A stretch of DNA of 64,000 nt from JAICJR01 sp963848495 (lineage in GTDB: Bacteria; Actinomycetota; Thermoleophilia; Solirubrobacterales; Thermoleophilaceae): contig CAWKDV010000002.1 in NCBI GenBank assembly GCA_963848495.1, positions 682,001 to 746,000 on the forward strand, in the 5' to 3' direction. Position 1 is the first letter of the stretch. Every line of letters starts with the position of its first letter. The translations under genes were made by a program, and so were the position numbers. The notes under the pieces were generated by a model. The model was given only the letters and a program-made list of their open reading frames with translations, was not told where the DNA came from and did not search any database. Below are positions 1 to 10,299 of the stretch, piece by piece.

Positions 1-183
1 CAGGGCGTCTCCGTCTTCGTTGGCGGGCCAGAACTCGAGTCGTCGCTCGCCGAGGCCGGCTTTCGCGTGCGGGCGGTCCGCTTTGCCGAGGAGATGGACG
101 AGGCGGCGGCGAGACGGCATGGCGTGCTGCCCTCCAGCGACGGCGCCTGCCGGCACATCAACCTCTGTCAGCTCCCGCGATGA
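1..183 (+). CDS. 3' end of an unidentified gene (partial)
   Basis: An open frame enters from the left edge and stops with TGA at 181-183, giving the last 60 residues of a protein. The tail is hydrophilic, contains a Val-Phe-Val-Gly-Gly-Pro stretch and ends in a Cys/His-containing segment (Ala-Cys-Arg-His-Ile-Asn-Leu-Cys). No family could be recognised. The stop overlaps the ATG of the next gene (ATGA), so the two are translationally coupled and this is probably part of the same polysaccharide locus. Confidence 0.6.
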   Translation, partial: QGVSVFVGGPELESSLAEAGFRVRAVRFAEEMDEAAARRHGVLPSSDGACRHINLCQLPR

Positions 184-1943
184 CCGGAACCGCGGGGATC
201 GTCTTCGCGTCCTGGGTGGCGGATGCGGCGCTGGTGCCGGAGCTCGAGCGCCGCCTTCGCGTGCTTGCGCGTTTCTACGCGCCGCTCGGCTTCGCGCCGG
301 CGGCCCTCCGCCGCGACGACCGCCTCGGGCTGTTGATCGGCGCGCTCTCCCCGACGCCGGCGGTGGCCAACCCGCTCGTCTGGGGTGAGCCGCTTCCCCC
401 GCAACTCGCCGGCGCGGAGCGGCTGATCGCGGCCGAAGCGACCGAGCTGCGCGCCCTGCATGGCACAACCGCTGCGTTCGCACTCAGGGAGGGCGCCGCC
501 CGCGTGGTGAATGCCCCTGTTGGTCCCACCGTGCTGTACCAGGCGACCTCGGGCGACATCGCCGTGTGGTCCACCCACGCGGTGGCGGCGGGCTGGCTCG
601 CCACCGGGGAGGCGGCGATCGATGTGGCGGGCATCGCCGAGCTGATGGCGTTCGACTTCGTCGGCGGTGAGCGGACCCTGCTGCACGGCGTCCGCCCGCT
701 CCCGCCCGCCACGAGTGTCCGATTCGACGGGGGCGAGCCGAAGGTGGAGTGCTGGTGGCCACCGGATGAGCGCTGGCGGCGCCTGGCGGAGGAGGAGGCG
801 CAGCCGGCGGCGGAAGCTGCCCTGCTGGCCACGCTAGACGCCCGGCTTCGCGGCCAGCCGAGCATCTCGCTCGCTCTCACTGCGGGCGTGGACAGCCGCA
901 TGACTGCGCTCGCGGTGCGCGAGCTCGGTCTCCCCCTGACCGCGTTCACCTGGGGTGAGCCGGACTGGCCGGACTCCGTCGGCGCCATTGCGGTGGCCGA
1001 CGCCCTCGGGATCGAGCACGAGCTGGTCGCGCCGGAGTGGTACGGCGACGCGGCGGCCGCCCAGGCGCACGAGCGCGCGACGCGCTTCGGTGACGGCATC
1101 GCGCCTCTCGCGGAGGCCCCGCGGCGCTGGTCGGGGGAGACCGGGCCGATTCTCGGCGGCGTGGCTGCAGAGACCGGGCGGGCCTACTACTACGAGCCCT
1201 GGACCGCCTACCTCGGCGTGCGCTCGGTGCGCGACCTCGTGGCCTCTGTGGGCGTGCGCGGCCGGCTCCTCGGCGCGAGCCTCGATGCCGTTTCCCATGC
1301 GGAGCGCTCGCTCCGCGGCTGGCTGGAGGAGGCGGTGGCCATCGCCGGCCTCGACTTCCGCGCGCTCGACGTGCTCTACGCCGATCAGCGGGTGCCACGC
1401 TGGTGCCGCTCGCAGCTGCCGCCGCTCGAGCGTCCCGTGCTCACCGGGATGACCTCCGTCGACTTCAACCGGGCGCTCGTCTCCCTGCCGCTCGCGGACC
1501 GGCTTGCCGGTCACTTCCCCGCTCGTTTCGTCGCGGCTCGCGCTCCGGAACTCGCGCTCACTCCGAGGGCGCTTCCCCGCGTGCCCGCGCGCCCCGCGAT
1601 CCCGTTCCACCGACTCAATCTCGCGCGACACAGGAGACGGTTCGGCGGAGCCGCACACGAGGCGGTGGACCCGGGCGTTCGGGCCCGCTGGGCCGAGCGC
1701 CCCGACACGCGGGCGTGGATCCTCGATGAGGTGCTCGAGCATCCCCTGATCGCCGGCACGATGGGACGAGCATGGGTCGACCGCGTGCGCGCGGGCTTCC
1801 TAGAGGGGCGCGTGCGCGACACCGCGCTGGCCCTGCGGGCGTGCGGACCGGTGCGGCTGGAGCGCGCGCTCCGAGAGCTCCACGGCGCTCATAACGGCAG
1901 CGGTCAGAGTCATCAGCCCCTGCCGGCGGCGTGCCCCGGCTAG
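180..1943 (+). CDS. Asparagine-synthase-like protein lacking the glutaminase cysteine
   Basis: The 587-residue protein resembles the asparagine synthase / PP-loop ATP pyrophosphatase superfamily, which adenylates a carboxylate and transfers an amine. The PP-loop signature appears as Leu-Thr-Ala-Gly-Val-Asp-Ser at residues 233-239, where the usual form is SGGxDS. The first 200 residues look like a worn class II amidotransferase fold, including a Gly-Val-Arg-Pro-Leu-Pro-Pro element, but the protein has no catalytic Cys at position 2, so glutamine hydrolysis is unlikely. The gene overlaps its left neighbour by 4 nt and runs into the alpha-glucosidase gene. Such proteins in glycan loci may amidate sugar acids; the substrate here is unknown. 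Confidence 0.75.
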   Translation: MTGTAGIVFASWVADAALVPELERRLRVLARFYAPLGFAPAALRRDDRLGLLIGALSPTPAVANPLVWGEPLPPQLAGAERLIAAEATELRALHGTTAAFALREGAARVVNAPVGPTVLYQATSGDIAVWSTHAVAAGWLATGEAAIDVAGIAELMAFDFVGGERTLLHGVRPLPPATSVRFDGGEPKVECWWPPDERWRRLAEEEAQPAAEAALLATLDARLRGQPSISLALTAGVDSRMTALAVRELGLPLTAFTWGEPDWPDSVGAIAVADALGIEHELVAPEWYGDAAAAQAHERATRFGDGIAPLAEAPRRWSGETGPILGGVAAETGRAYYYEPWTAYLGVRSVRDLVASVGVRGRLLGASLDAVSHAERSLRGWLEEAVAIAGLDFRALDVLYADQRVPRWCRSQLPPLERPVLTGMTSVDFNRALVSLPLADRLAGHFPARFVAARAPELALTPRALPRVPARPAIPFHRLNLARHRRRFGGAAHEAVDPGVRARWAERPDTRAWILDEVLEHPLIAGTMGRAWVDRVRAGFLEGRVRDTALALRACGPVRLERALRELHGAHNGSGQSHQPLPAACPG

Positions 1944-1966
1944 GCGGCCTCGGTAGCGTGCAGCCG

Positions 1967-3547
<1,581 letters not shown>

Positions 3548-3569
3548 TGGTCTGACAGCATCCACGTCG

Positions 3570-4326
3570 ATGCTGCGGGGGATTCTGCGGGGGAGATCGC
3601 GTGCGCCTGCGACCAATGGGGCGGGGGCGGCGACGAAATATGCCCCGAGCTTGGACCGAGGGATCATCGACCGCGTGCGCCCGTACACGATGACGAGCGA
3701 CGAGCGGCTGCAGGCCCTGATCGACGCCGTGCGCTACTGCGTGCGCCGTGGTGTGCCGGGCGCCTTCGCCGAGTGCGGCGTCTGGCGCGGTGGGTCGGTG
3801 CTGGCGATGATCCTCACGCTGCTGGAGGAGGGCCGCGACGAGGTCGACATCCACTTGTTCGACACCTTCGAGGGCATGACCGCCCCGACCGACGCACGAC
3901 GTCTCGGCGTTCGACCGGCCGGCGCTCGAGACCTGGCAATCGGCTGAGCAGAGCAACACGAAGGCGTGGTCCGGTCTCTTCGACGCCGCGATCTTCGGCG
4001 AGGAGCAGGTGCGCGACACGCTGCTCGAGACCGGCTACCCGGCCGAGCGGCTCCACTTCGTGCGCGGTCCGGTGGAGGAGACATTGCCCGCGGGCGCGCC
4101 GGACTCGCTGGCACTGCTGCGGCTCGACACCGACTGGTACGAGTCGACCCGGCACGAGCTCGAGCACCTCTACCCACGCCTGGCCGCCGGCGGCGTGCTG
4201 ATCATCGACGACTACGGCCACTGGGAGGGCGCCCGCCGTGCCGTGGACGAGTACTTCGAGCGCCAGGCCGCGCCGCTGCTGCTGAACCGGATCGACTACA
4301 CGGGCCGGATCGCCGTCAAGCACTGA
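3570..4326 (+). pseudogene. TylF/macrocin-type O-methyltransferase, frameshifted
   Basis: The sequence encodes an SAM-dependent TylF-family O-methyltransferase in two frames. The first part includes Phe-Ala-Glu-Cys-Gly-Val-Trp-Arg-Gly-Gly and His-Leu-Phe-Asp-Thr-Phe-Glu-Gly-Met. Around 3885-3898 the reading frame shifts by one base, and the second part continues with Asp-Thr-Asp-Trp-Tyr-Glu-Ser-Thr and Ile-Ile-Asp-Asp-Tyr-Gly-His, both conserved in the family. Removing one base restores a continuous protein of about 251 residues. Without that correction the first frame stops at 3947. Either the gene is broken or the assembly has an inserted base. Similar single-base shifts elsewhere in the window favour a sequence error. 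Confidence 0.8.
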
Positions 4327-5224
4327 CGGGGCGGCGTCCGCCCCTCGTCCAGCGGCCCGTTGCGGCCACCGCGGCCTCGCCGCCGGCCAGCTCCACGTGC
4401 GGCCAGGGCGTCTGGCGGCGATGGCGCAGGTAGACCTCACGCAGCTCCTGGCGGCAGTCGGGGTGCCAGGGCTTGTTGTCCCCCGGCCCCTCGAAGTGGC
4501 GGATGCCCGGCGAGCGGCGCGCCTGCCGTGTTGCCGTGGAGCCGAACACCGCCGCGGCATGCGGGAAGGTCAGCACGCTGTTCATGCAGTTCCAGCGCGG
4601 ATGGAGCGGCAGCCTCCGCCGGCCGAGCACGACGTTCAGCGTGTCCTGGTCCGGCCATTCGATCTGTTCGATCGTGTGGCTGCGGGCGAAGCGCACGAGC
4701 GCCTCCGTGCAGCCGTCACGGCGCATCTCGTGCAGGTTCATCAGCAGCACGCCGCTGTTGAAGTAGACCTTCGGGCCCGGCAGCCCGAGCTGGGCGGGGC
4801 GGTGGAAGTGGTTCGGCTGGAAGACGTTCGTCACCGCCGCCAGCCAGCAGCCGTCGAGCGGCGTCTCCCACAGCGGCGCGATCGAGTCGCAGGCGATGGT
4901 GTCCGAGTCGAGGTAGAGCACTCGGTCGACCTGGGGGAGCAGCTCCGGCAGGAAGATCCGGTACCACATCGCCTTCGTGAACTGGTCGACGCTCGGCATC
5001 CCCGCGACCTCCCGGTCGGCGATCTCGACGAAGGAGATCGACGACCCCGCGCGCTCCACCATGTCGGCCAGCATCAGTTGGTGCCGGCTCGGGAAGCCCG
5101 GCCCGTGGAGGTAGTGCACCCGTAGCCGGTGGCCGCCGCTGTGCTCCAGCAGGGAATGGATCATCGCGGCGCTGTGCGCGGCGTAATCGCCCTCGACGGC
5201 GCACGAGACGTGCAGGTCCTCCAT
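4316..5224 (-). CDS. Glycosyltransferase family 8
   Basis: The 302-residue protein is a retaining GT8 enzyme, which transfers glucose or galactose from a nucleotide sugar. It has the metal-binding DxD motif as Asp106-Ser-Asp108 in Tyr-Leu-Asp-Ser-Asp-Thr, followed by Tyr-Phe-Asn-Ser-Gly-Val-Leu-Leu-Met-Asn, both typical of the family. No membrane segment is present, so it probably acts at the cytoplasmic face. It is the last gene of a leftward run with the flippase, sulfotransferase and methyltransferases, 3 nt after the sugar methyltransferase. Its end overlaps the convergent TylF-like gene by 11 nt. Confidence 0.88.
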   Translation of the reverse strand: MEDLHVSCAVEGDYAAHSAAMIHSLLEHSGGHRLRVHYLHGPGFPSRHQLMLADMVERAGSSISFVEIADREVAGMPSVDQFTKAMWYRIFLPELLPQVDRVLYLDSDTIACDSIAPLWETPLDGCWLAAVTNVFQPNHFHRPAQLGLPGPKVYFNSGVLLMNLHEMRRDGCTEALVRFARSHTIEQIEWPDQDTLNVVLGRRRLPLHPRWNCMNSVLTFPHAAAVFGSTATRQARRSPGIRHFEGPGDNKPWHPDCRQELREVYLRHRRQTPWPHVELAGGEAAVAATGRWTRGGRRPVSA

Positions 5225-5227
5225 CCG

Positions 5228-6245
5228 TCAGCCCTCCCTTCCGAACAGGTAGAAGCGATCCCGCAGCCGCGTGAGCTCGCGCACGGCCGGGTCCTCCACG
5301 ACGTGCTCCGAGTGCTCAAGGCGGTAGCCGGCCCCCTCGATCAACGGGCGGAAGTCGCGCCGGCGGCCGTCCGGCTCGAGCGTGAGCAGCTCATCGGGCT
5401 CGTTCGGGCACGACGAGCAGGCGCGGCACCCGAAGGCGCTGCAGCAGCTCGACCCACCACTCCACCGCCGCGTATGTGCACTCGGGGAAGGAGTGGATGT
5501 TCACCGCAAGGTCGAAGGCGCCCGGCTGAAGGTCCTGCTCCACGCGGTTGAGCGAGACCACACGCCCCGGCGGCGTGCAGCCGCGGTGGCGCAGGTAGTA
5601 CTCGCTCAGGAAGGTCGACTCCGGCACGGCGTCCACGCAGCAGTAGTCCTCCAGCTGCGGGAAGGCGGCGCTCATGCGATGGGCGAGGCGGCCGTAGCCG
5701 GCGCCGATGTCGAGCACCGAGAACCGCTCGCGTTGTGACAACCCCAATGTCCGCTCGAGGAAGGAGATCTCGTTGATGGACTCGAGAAGGTCGCGGCTCA
5801 CGCGGCCCCGGCCTGGGTAGTCGAAGGTCCAGCAGCCGAAGGCGCCGTCCTCCTCGATGCGCCCGAGCAGCCCGAGGGAGTCTCGCTCGCCCACGTAACG
5901 CAGCAGCACGAAGTACTTGAGCGCGGTGATGCGCGGCAGCTCGCGGTAGTGCCACGTGATCAGCGACTCACCGCGGAACCAGCGCAGGTCGAGGAACGAC
6001 TTCACGGCGGAGCGGTTCCAGCGAGACGCCTCGGTCACCGGCAGTTGGAGACCTGCATAGGCGTCGCGCAGCTCACGGAGGCGTGGGTTCGAGGCGGACA
6101 GCTCGCGGTCGGCGCCGCTGGGTAGCGGCACGCTGTCGTCGTGGAACGAAGTGAGGTAGCGGTGGTCTTCCGGGGTCAGGCGCGTCACGTCGGGATGCGG
6201 CCGAATCCGCCGTCCGCGCACAAACTTCCGCACTAGCCTCGTCAA
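5228..6245 (-). pseudogene. Putative sugar O-methyltransferase, frameshifted near the 3' end
   Basis: The product looks like the putative sugar O-methyltransferase family. It has a SAM-binding Leu-Asp-Ile-Gly-Ala-Gly-Tyr-Gly-Arg-Leu motif and a following Val-Asn-Ile-His-Ser-Phe-Pro-Glu-Cys element. The first frame, starting with TTG at 6245, stops at 5391. About 15 bases before that stop, near 5404, a shift of one base opens a frame reading Pro-Asn-Glu-Pro-Asp-Glu-Leu-Leu and continuing to TGA at 5228-5230, which supplies the expected C-terminus. The total length is one base over a multiple of three. The start overlaps the stop of the FkbM gene. It is either a broken gene or a sequencing insertion. 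Confidence 0.78.
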
Positions 6246-7036
6246 GGGCTCACCACCTCGTAGGCCGCCACACCGCCGACCGCCGGGCGCAGGCCACCCC
6301 AGCTGCGCGTGAGGCCGTCGTTCCTCGAGACGTCGAGGCAGAATGTGTCGAACCCCTCCTCCATCGTTTCGTAGCGATGCTGCTCCATGTGCCGGCGCGC
6401 GGCGGCCCGGTCCTCCGGCGATAGATGGAAGTGCTCGTAGACCACCAGCCGCGGACGCCGGCGGTCGAAGTCGATGCTGCGCAGGATCGGCCAGTCGTGA
6501 CCCTCGGTGTCGATCAGCAACAGATCGACGCGCTGCACCCCGTTGCGGTGGCAGAGCGACTCGAATTCAAGCGCCTCGACCTCACGGCAGACAATCCTCT
6601 CCTCCACGTCGGGGATGTCCTTCACGTGGCTGCCGACCGCTTCGCGTGAGAACGACCCCACCCCGTCGTACCAGTCGGGTAGCGAGGGAAGCTCCTCGGG
6701 GCGCGGCTTGCGGAGGTGGTAGAACGGCAGTTGGCCGTCGCGCTCGGCGATCGCCACGTTCTCGAGCACGATGCGACCGTGCGATTCGTAGTTGCGCCGC
6801 AGGCGCTCGAACACGTACGGAACGGGCTCGACCATGATCCCGCGCCATGGACAGTCGAGGATGAACGGCCGCAGATGGTCGTGCTGCTCGCCGTCGTTTG
6901 AGCCGATCTCCACGAAGAACGCATGCGGATAGGCGTCCGCGAACGCGCGCAGGAGCTTCGGTCCCGCCAGGCTCCGCACGAGCTGGCGGTGGCGGGCGCC
7001 GCGCCAGGAGCGTCGCACAGAGAAGCGGGCCGTCAC
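6242..7036 (-). CDS. FkbM family methyltransferase
   Basis: The 264-residue protein matches FkbM-type SAM-dependent O-methyltransferases, often found in exopolysaccharide and antibiotic sugar pathways. The SAM site is seen in Phe-Phe-Val-Glu-Ile-Gly-Ser-Asn-Asp-Gly-Glu, and the family's Leu-Leu-Leu-Ile-Asp-Thr-Glu-Gly-His-Asp lies near residues 170-180. It starts with GTG at 7036, overlapping the TGA of the sulfotransferase gene, and its own stop overlaps the start of the next methyltransferase. This tight coupling supports joint action on the same glycan. Confidence 0.88.
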   Translation of the reverse strand: MTARFSVRRSWRGARHRQLVRSLAGPKLLRAFADAYPHAFFVEIGSNDGEQHDHLRPFILDCPWRGIMVEPVPYVFERLRRNYESHGRIVLENVAIAERDGQLPFYHLRKPRPEELPSLPDWYDGVGSFSREAVGSHVKDIPDVEERIVCREVEALEFESLCHRNGVQRVDLLLIDTEGHDWPILRSIDFDRRRPRLVVYEHFHLSPEDRAAARRHMEQHRYETMEEGFDTFCLDVSRNDGLTRSWGGLRPAVGGVAAYEVVSP

Positions 7037-7863
7037 ACCGACCAGCTCTCAAATCGAAGTCCGGTCATGGCCCGGAAGCGGTCCGCCTCCTCGGCGAGCT
7101 GAGCTTGTACGCCGGCACGAAGCTCGCCGGCAAGGACCGGAGCCGGGATGGGGGTCCCGAATCCCCGCCGCCCGAACCGGCGTAGCGGCTCTGGCAGCTT
7201 GGCGCCGGCCCGCCGTGCAGGCTGGAGCATGCGACGCCTGTGAAGCCAGTGCGCAAACTTGTTGTACCTGAGGCGCTTGCGCTCGTTGTGCACCGCGTCG
7301 AAGGCCTCGGAGCGGAAATCCTCCCGGACGCCTAGGAAGCCGAACACCTCGGTGAGCGTCTCAAGCCGGCGAACCCGGAGATCCTGCTGGTCGAGAACGA
7401 GGATCTGCGCCGGTTGGAAGTGCTCGAGAAACTGCTCGAGCTGGGTGGCGTAGCGGCTGCCCGCCAGCACCTGATTGCCCGGCCGCAGGTCCGCGGCCAC
7501 CTGCGCGAATGGCCGGGATTCGAAACCGAGCGCGAAGTGCTCCACGTAGTGCGCGATGAAGCGCTCGATCGGGTCGCGGACGATGTAGATCAGCTTGGCG
7601 TCGGGAACGACCTCCCGCATGCGCCCCGGGACATCACCGCCGAGTGGATGGAGCGTGTAGACGGGGGAGCCTTCCCCGCGGATCGGGGCGTCCACCGGGA
7701 ACTGGCTCTCGTACCAGCTGAGCCGCTCGCGCCAGTCGTCGCGATGGAAGAGCTGCAGCTCCTTCTGCTGCGACATGAAGATTTCCGGATGTTCGCCGAG
7801 GTAGCGGTGGAGCGCCGTCGTCCCGGCCTTCCCCGCCCCGATGATGATCAGGTTCGGAAGCAT
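7033..7863 (-). CDS. Sulfotransferase
   Basis: The 276-residue protein is a PAPS-dependent sulfotransferase. The 5'-phosphosulfate loop is present at residues 9-16 (Gly-Ala-Gly-Lys-Ala-Gly-Thr-Thr) and the 3'-phosphate motif as Tyr-Ile-Val-Arg-Asp-Pro-Ile-Glu-Arg-Phe. The family transfers sulfate to hydroxyls of sugars or lipids. The gene sits 7 nt after the flippase gene and overlaps the FkbM gene, which suggests the exported polymer or its lipid-linked unit is sulfated. No PAPS-synthesis genes are in the window. Confidence 0.88.
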   Translation of the reverse strand: MLPNLIIIGAGKAGTTALHRYLGEHPEIFMSQQKELQLFHRDDWRERLSWYESQFPVDAPIRGEGSPVYTLHPLGGDVPGRMREVVPDAKLIYIVRDPIERFIAHYVEHFALGFESRPFAQVAADLRPGNQVLAGSRYATQLEQFLEHFQPAQILVLDQQDLRVRRLETLTEVFGFLGVREDFRSEAFDAVHNERKRLRYNKFAHWLHRRRMLQPARRAGAKLPEPLRRFGRRGFGTPIPAPVLAGELRAGVQAQLAEEADRFRAMTGLRFESWSV

Positions 7864-7870
7864 GTGATCC

Positions 7871-9424
7871 TCAAACGACGGGTGCCGGACGGACCCGGAG
7901 GTAGGAGGCCACCTCGCTGAGCAGCGGTCGCTCGAAGGCCACTGTCGCCGCGATCGTGACGCCGCCGTACAGAACGAGTTCGAGGACGACCATCGCCGGG
8001 GTGCGATGCGCCGGCTCAGCCAATCGCGCCAGGAGCACCGTCGCCGCCGCCGGAACGCTCGGCATGATCGCTCTGGCCAGATGTCGCTCGATGCGAAAGC
8101 CCGGGAACAGGCGACGCATGTACCAGCAGCGCCCCACGACCTGGAAGAGCGTCATGACGGCCCAGCTCAGCGCGTACCCGGTTAGCCCGAAAGCGGCGAT
8201 AAGCGGGACGCCGATGGCGAAGAACGACACCAACGTCATCAGCGAAAGGTTGAACATCGGGCGGGTCTCATTGACCGCCCGCATGAAGACCGAGTAGTTG
8301 TAGGCGATCTGCGAGAGCGCCACCACGAGGCCCATCGCACCAAGAAGGCCGGCGGCCGACTCCCAGCGAGCACCGAACGCGTAGTGGACGAGGTCGGTGG
8401 AGAAGAGGGCGAGTCCTACCCCAAAAGGCACCGCCCACACAAGCGCGAGGCGGTTGGACTTCACGAACGCCTCCAACAGCTTGTCTCGCCGGTGAGATAC
8501 GGCGCAAACGGCGGGATACAGGGCCTGGCCGATGATTCCATCGACGCCGTCGGCAAAGCTGGTGATGGAGGCTGCCAAACCGATCGCGCCCACGCCTGCG
8601 AGGCCCACCAGGTGATTCGAGACGAGCAGCGTGCCCTGAATCACTATGAGAGTGCTGACACCGATGCCAAACAGCGGCCAAGAGAAGCTCGCGTAGCCGC
8701 GCAGGGTAGATCGGTCCATCCGAAGCTTCAGCCGATAAGGGCACGTGACGGTGGCCACGATGCCGCCGAACAGGCTGCCGGCCAGAACCCCCAGCACGAG
8801 CGACCAGTAGCCGGCACCGAGCACGGCGAGCAGAGCGGTCACTGCGAGCGAGGTCACCGGGTCGACTGAGCTGAGCAGCCGCTGGCGCAGGAACTCCATG
8901 CGCCGATACGGGATCCATATCGGAGACTCGAATGCCGACAGCGGCACGCTGAGTGCGAGGACGATGCCCGGCACAACGATCTGCGGACGCGAGTAGGCAA
9001 GCGCGTAGAGCGGAAGCGCCAGCGCCACTGCTGCGAAGAAGAGCAGCGAAACCGCAAGCTCGATCGTGAACGCCTTCTGGTAGGCGGCTTCCTGATCCGT
9101 CTCGTTCTGCTGGACGTACTTGTCCGCCACCCCGATCTGCTTGAGCCAGCTCAGCGTCAGGATGGTCGTCAGGACGATGCTCCATACGCCGAATTGAGCT
9201 TGGGTGAGGAAGGCCACCACCACCAGCCTCCGCAGTAGGCCCAGTCCTGCGAGACCTACCTGGAAGACCGAATTTACGATCGTCCCCCGGGCCGCGTGCT
9301 CACGCAGAGTTCGATTCCCGATCGCGACGACGCGATCGGGGCTTGTGACCGCCGACTCCTCCACCGCTGTCTCAAGCAGCGCGCCTTGCCCCACGCTTCC
9401 TATCCCCTGCGTCCCCTGCGTCAA
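7871..9424 (-). CDS. Polysaccharide flippase (MOP/Wzx-like)
   Basis: This 517-residue integral membrane protein has about twelve to fourteen hydrophobic segments after a roughly 45-residue hydrophilic N-terminus. It resembles the polysaccharide transport (PST) branch of the MOP exporters, which flip undecaprenyl-linked repeat units across the membrane. A ligase/polymerase-like protein and a Wzz-like protein are encoded nearby, which fits a Wzx/Wzy pathway. It heads the leftward run with the sulfotransferase, two methyltransferases and GT8. The exact substrate cannot be read from sequence. Confidence 0.88.
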   Translation of the reverse strand: MTQGTQGIGSVGQGALLETAVEESAVTSPDRVVAIGNRTLREHAARGTIVNSVFQVGLAGLGLLRRLVVVAFLTQAQFGVWSIVLTTILTLSWLKQIGVADKYVQQNETDQEAAYQKAFTIELAVSLLFFAAVALALPLYALAYSRPQIVVPGIVLALSVPLSAFESPIWIPYRRMEFLRQRLLSSVDPVTSLAVTALLAVLGAGYWSLVLGVLAGSLFGGIVATVTCPYRLKLRMDRSTLRGYASFSWPLFGIGVSTLIVIQGTLLVSNHLVGLAGVGAIGLAASITSFADGVDGIIGQALYPAVCAVSHRRDKLLEAFVKSNRLALVWAVPFGVGLALFSTDLVHYAFGARWESAAGLLGAMGLVVALSQIAYNYSVFMRAVNETRPMFNLSLMTLVSFFAIGVPLIAAFGLTGYALSWAVMTLFQVVGRCWYMRRLFPGFRIERHLARAIMPSVPAAATVLLARLAEPAHRTPAMVVLELVLYGGVTIAATVAFERPLLSEVASYLRVRPAPVV

Positions 9425-9460
9425 TCTTCCAGGAATCTGAGCCGGCCCAGGCCGGCTCCT

Positions 9461-10165
9461 CTACTCACGAATCGCCAGAACCGTGCAGTACTGCGAGCCC
9501 GGCGAATCGAGTGTCTCCAGCCGCATCCCGGCCTCCTCGATCGTCGCCGTTAGCGCGGCCACCTCGACGCCCGAGCCGAACCAGGCCGGGTTCCACTGGC
9601 CGCGCGGGGCTCGGCCGAGCAAGGCGCGCAGCCGATCCCAACGGCTCTGGTTGCGGCGGTGGATCTCCGGGTTCGTCGACAGCTGAAAGGCTGCCCACCC
9701 ACCCGGCCGGAGCACGCGTCCCATCTCGCGGATATATCCGAGCGTGATCTGCGGGTCCGGTATGTGCTGGAACACGACGAGCGAGATGCAGGCATCGACC
9801 TCGGAGTCCCCGATCGGGTGCAACGTGGAGCCGTCGCCCAGCAGCCAATCAACCCCCGCGAGGTGGTCGTTGAGCGCCTTCGCGCGCGTGAGCATCTCCT
9901 CTGACACATCGAGCGCCAGCACCCGCGCTCCCGCGGCCGCCGCGGCTCGGGTCAGTCGCCCAAGGCCGCACCCGACGTCGACGACGACGTCCCCCTCCTT
10001 GATCGATGCCCCGGCAACTGCGAAGAGTCCGCGAAGTGCGTCCTCTCCGCCCGCCCAGAAGCGATCGACATCCGGAGCTCGGTAGTCGAGCCGGTTGTCT
10101 ACGAAGTAATAAGCGTCTTCTCGGGCCCGCTCATCCCAAAACAGACCCATGTCGGTCGGCGCCAT
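9461..10165 (-). CDS. Class I SAM-dependent methyltransferase
   Basis: A methyltransferase type 11/25 protein of about 234 residues. Motif I is Val-Val-Val-Asp-Val-Gly-Cys-Gly-Leu-Gly-Arg-Leu, followed by Leu-Ala-Leu-Asp-Val-Ser-Glu-Glu-Met, and the post-motif region Phe-Gln-His-Ile-Pro-Asp is typical. The start is uncertain. ATG codons at 10165 and 10150 both fit, and a longer frame from 10207 lacks a clear ribosome site. The gene lies 36 nt upstream of the flippase gene on the same strand and is probably cotranscribed. The acceptor substrate is unknown. Confidence 0.82.
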   Translation of the reverse strand: MAPTDMGLFWDERAREDAYYFVDNRLDYRAPDVDRFWAGGEDALRGLFAVAGASIKEGDVVVDVGCGLGRLTRAAAAAGARVLALDVSEEMLTRAKALNDHLAGVDWLLGDGSTLHPIGDSEVDACISLVVFQHIPDPQITLGYIREMGRVLRPGGWAAFQLSTNPEIHRRNQSRWDRLRALLGRAPRGQWNPAWFGSGVEVAALTATIEEAGMRLETLDSPGSQYCTVLAIRE

Positions 10166-10299
10166 CCCAGGGGGCATTATGCATGTGCCCGATCCGTTTC
10201 GCGCCACCTCATGTGGCCGGCTGCTCGAGGTCGCGCGGCCAGGCGCAGCCGCGCCGACCGGCGCGCCGGGTTGGGCCCGCGGTCTATCTTTCCGCCGCT

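Noticed and set aside
20..388. Alternative coding frame at the left edge
   Set aside because: It overlaps both the partial upstream gene and the asparagine-synthase-like gene, is Arg/Pro/Ala-rich and has no family features.
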